Positions 63,288 through 64,000 of a DNA stretch of 64,000 nt are shown here, piece by piece. Source of the stretch: Bog-532 sp963775825 (GTDB taxonomy: Bacteria; Actinomycetota; Actinomycetes; Streptosporangiales; Streptosporangiaceae). The notes under the pieces are model-generated. The model had not been told where the DNA came from and did not search any database. It saw nothing but the letters and a program-made list of their open reading frames with translations. The stretch spans positions 11,854-75,853 of the forward strand of contig CAVZKY010000069.1 of NCBI GenBank assembly GCA_963775825.1, written 5' to 3'. A program made the position numbers and the translations under genes. Position 1 is the stretch's first letter. Every line of letters begins with the position of its first letter.

Positions 63288-63944
63288 TCAGGGCGAGACC
63301 CGCTCAATTACCCAGCCACCGGGACTTCTGCGGTACCGGAACCGGTCGTGCAGACGGCTCTCGCGTGACTGCCAGAACTCGATCACTTCCGGCGCCAGCC
63401 GGTATCCGCCCCAGAAGCTGGGCATCGGCACGTCGGTACCGGCAGGCCAGCGCCGCTCGAGCTCCGCAACCCGGTCGTCGAGCTCCGACCGCGAGGCGAT
63501 GACCCGGGACTGCCTGCTGGCCCACGCCCCCAGCTGCGATCCGCGGGGCCGGGACCGGAAGTACGGCTCACTTTCCTCCGTCGACATCGCGCTGACGGGA
63601 CCTTCAATGGTCGCCTGGCGCCCCAGCGCGTACCAGGGGAACAGCACGCATGCCCACGAATTCCCGGCCAGGTCGGTGCCCTTGCGCGACGTCCGGTTCG
63701 TGTAGAAGGCGAACCCCGCACCGCCGTGCTCCTTGAGCAGGACGGTGCGGGCCCGGGTGTGCCCCTCGGCGGACGTGGTGGCCAGCACCATGGCGTTGGG
63801 TTCCGGCAGCCCAGCGGCCACTGCGTCCGCCAGCCACCCGGAGAACTGGTGGACCGGGTCGGCAGCGAGCATGTCTTCGGTGAGAGACCGGGCGCTTTCG
63901 CCGGCTTGGGCGCGGGAACCGTCCCCGCCGCGAGTCGTTTCCAT
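63288..63944 (-). CDS. pdxH: Pyridoxamine 5'-phosphate oxidase
   Basis: This FMN enzyme makes pyridoxal 5'-phosphate (218 aa). NAMVLATTSAEGHTRARTVL, FYTNRTSRKGTDL, RQATIEGPVSAM and the C-terminal FWQSRESRLHDRFRYRR motif are all typical. I start at ATG 63944 (METTRGGDG) with GGAG 8 nt upstream; 14 more upstream codons have no site. Confidence 0.95.
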   Translation of the reverse strand: METTRGGDGSRAQAGESARSLTEDMLAADPVHQFSGWLADAVAAGLPEPNAMVLATTSAEGHTRARTVLLKEHGGAGFAFYTNRTSRKGTDLAGNSWACVLFPWYALGRQATIEGPVSAMSTEESEPYFRSRPRGSQLGAWASRQSRVIASRSELDDRVAELERRWPAGTDVPMPSFWGGYRLAPEVIEFWQSRESRLHDRFRYRRSPGGWVIERVSP

Positions 63945-64000
63945 AAGTAACGCTCCTAAGCGCACTGAGCTGGGCAGACGCATCATTGCACGTCCTTGCC

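Overview
This is a high-GC, gene-dense chromosomal segment from an actinomycete-type bacterium. The evidence is a menaquinone-type 14-subunit complex I operon next to menG and a geranylgeranyl reductase, AfsR/SARP and SigR-type regulators, a mycothiol-era ECF sigma factor, a Pmt-like protein mannosyltransferase and many GTG/TTG starts. I cannot assign a genus; a filamentous actinomycete of the Streptosporangiales/Streptomyces kind fits best. No rRNA, CRISPR array, prophage or insertion sequence was found.

Layout. 0-11.7 kb: nuoL (cut by the window edge) back to nuoA on the minus strand, preceded by a geranylgeranyl reductase and menG (11.9-14.0 kb). 14.0-14.5 kb: GC-rich repeats. 14.5-17.5 kb: cysQ-cysD-cysN. 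17.6-18.9 kb: pth and rplY. 19.2-24.4 kb: a regulatory island separating rplY from prs, holding an AfsR-like SARP/NB-ARC/TPR regulator, an AfsS-positioned octapeptide-repeat gene broken by an amber codon, an ECF sigma factor, a 57-residue ORF translationally coupled to it, and a secreted peptide that also carries PxMQ octapeptide repeats. 25.2-27.7 kb: prs and glmU. 28.0-31.2 kb: an EmrB-like MFS exporter, a decayed HTH/endonuclease-like gene and tRNA-Gln. 31.8-36.4 kb: acyl desaturase plus TetR, cysteine dioxygenase plus rhodanese, and the divergent tam/tamR pair. 36.2-43.1 kb: metG-tatD-rsmA-ispE-ABC-F operon. 43.2-49.0 kb: envelope glycosylation genes (GT2, GT-C, pmt) and rsmI. 49.1-50.2 kb: SigR-like sigma factor running into a tandem repeat, with no rsrA. 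50.3-54.9 kb: KamA-like radical SAM enzyme, plsX, argS. 54.9-59.5 kb: two related envelope proteins, a two-component system and a 55-residue membrane protein. 59.5-64 kb: 101-104 bp tandem repeats, a PAS-GAF-PP2C-HATPase phosphatase, a DtxR-type regulator and pdxH.

Two themes cut across the window. First, many conserved genes carry single-base frameshifts in GC runs (nuoH, metG, ispE, the sensor kinase, the PP2C phosphatase, dtxR and one envelope protein). The pattern looks more like base-level sequence error than decay, so gene models there should be read as joined. Second, a family of GC-rich intergenic repeats sits at gene 3' ends and has added repeat-encoded tails to RsmA and the SigR-like factor. 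The AfsR/AfsS-like peptide island is the part most likely to hold undescribed biology.
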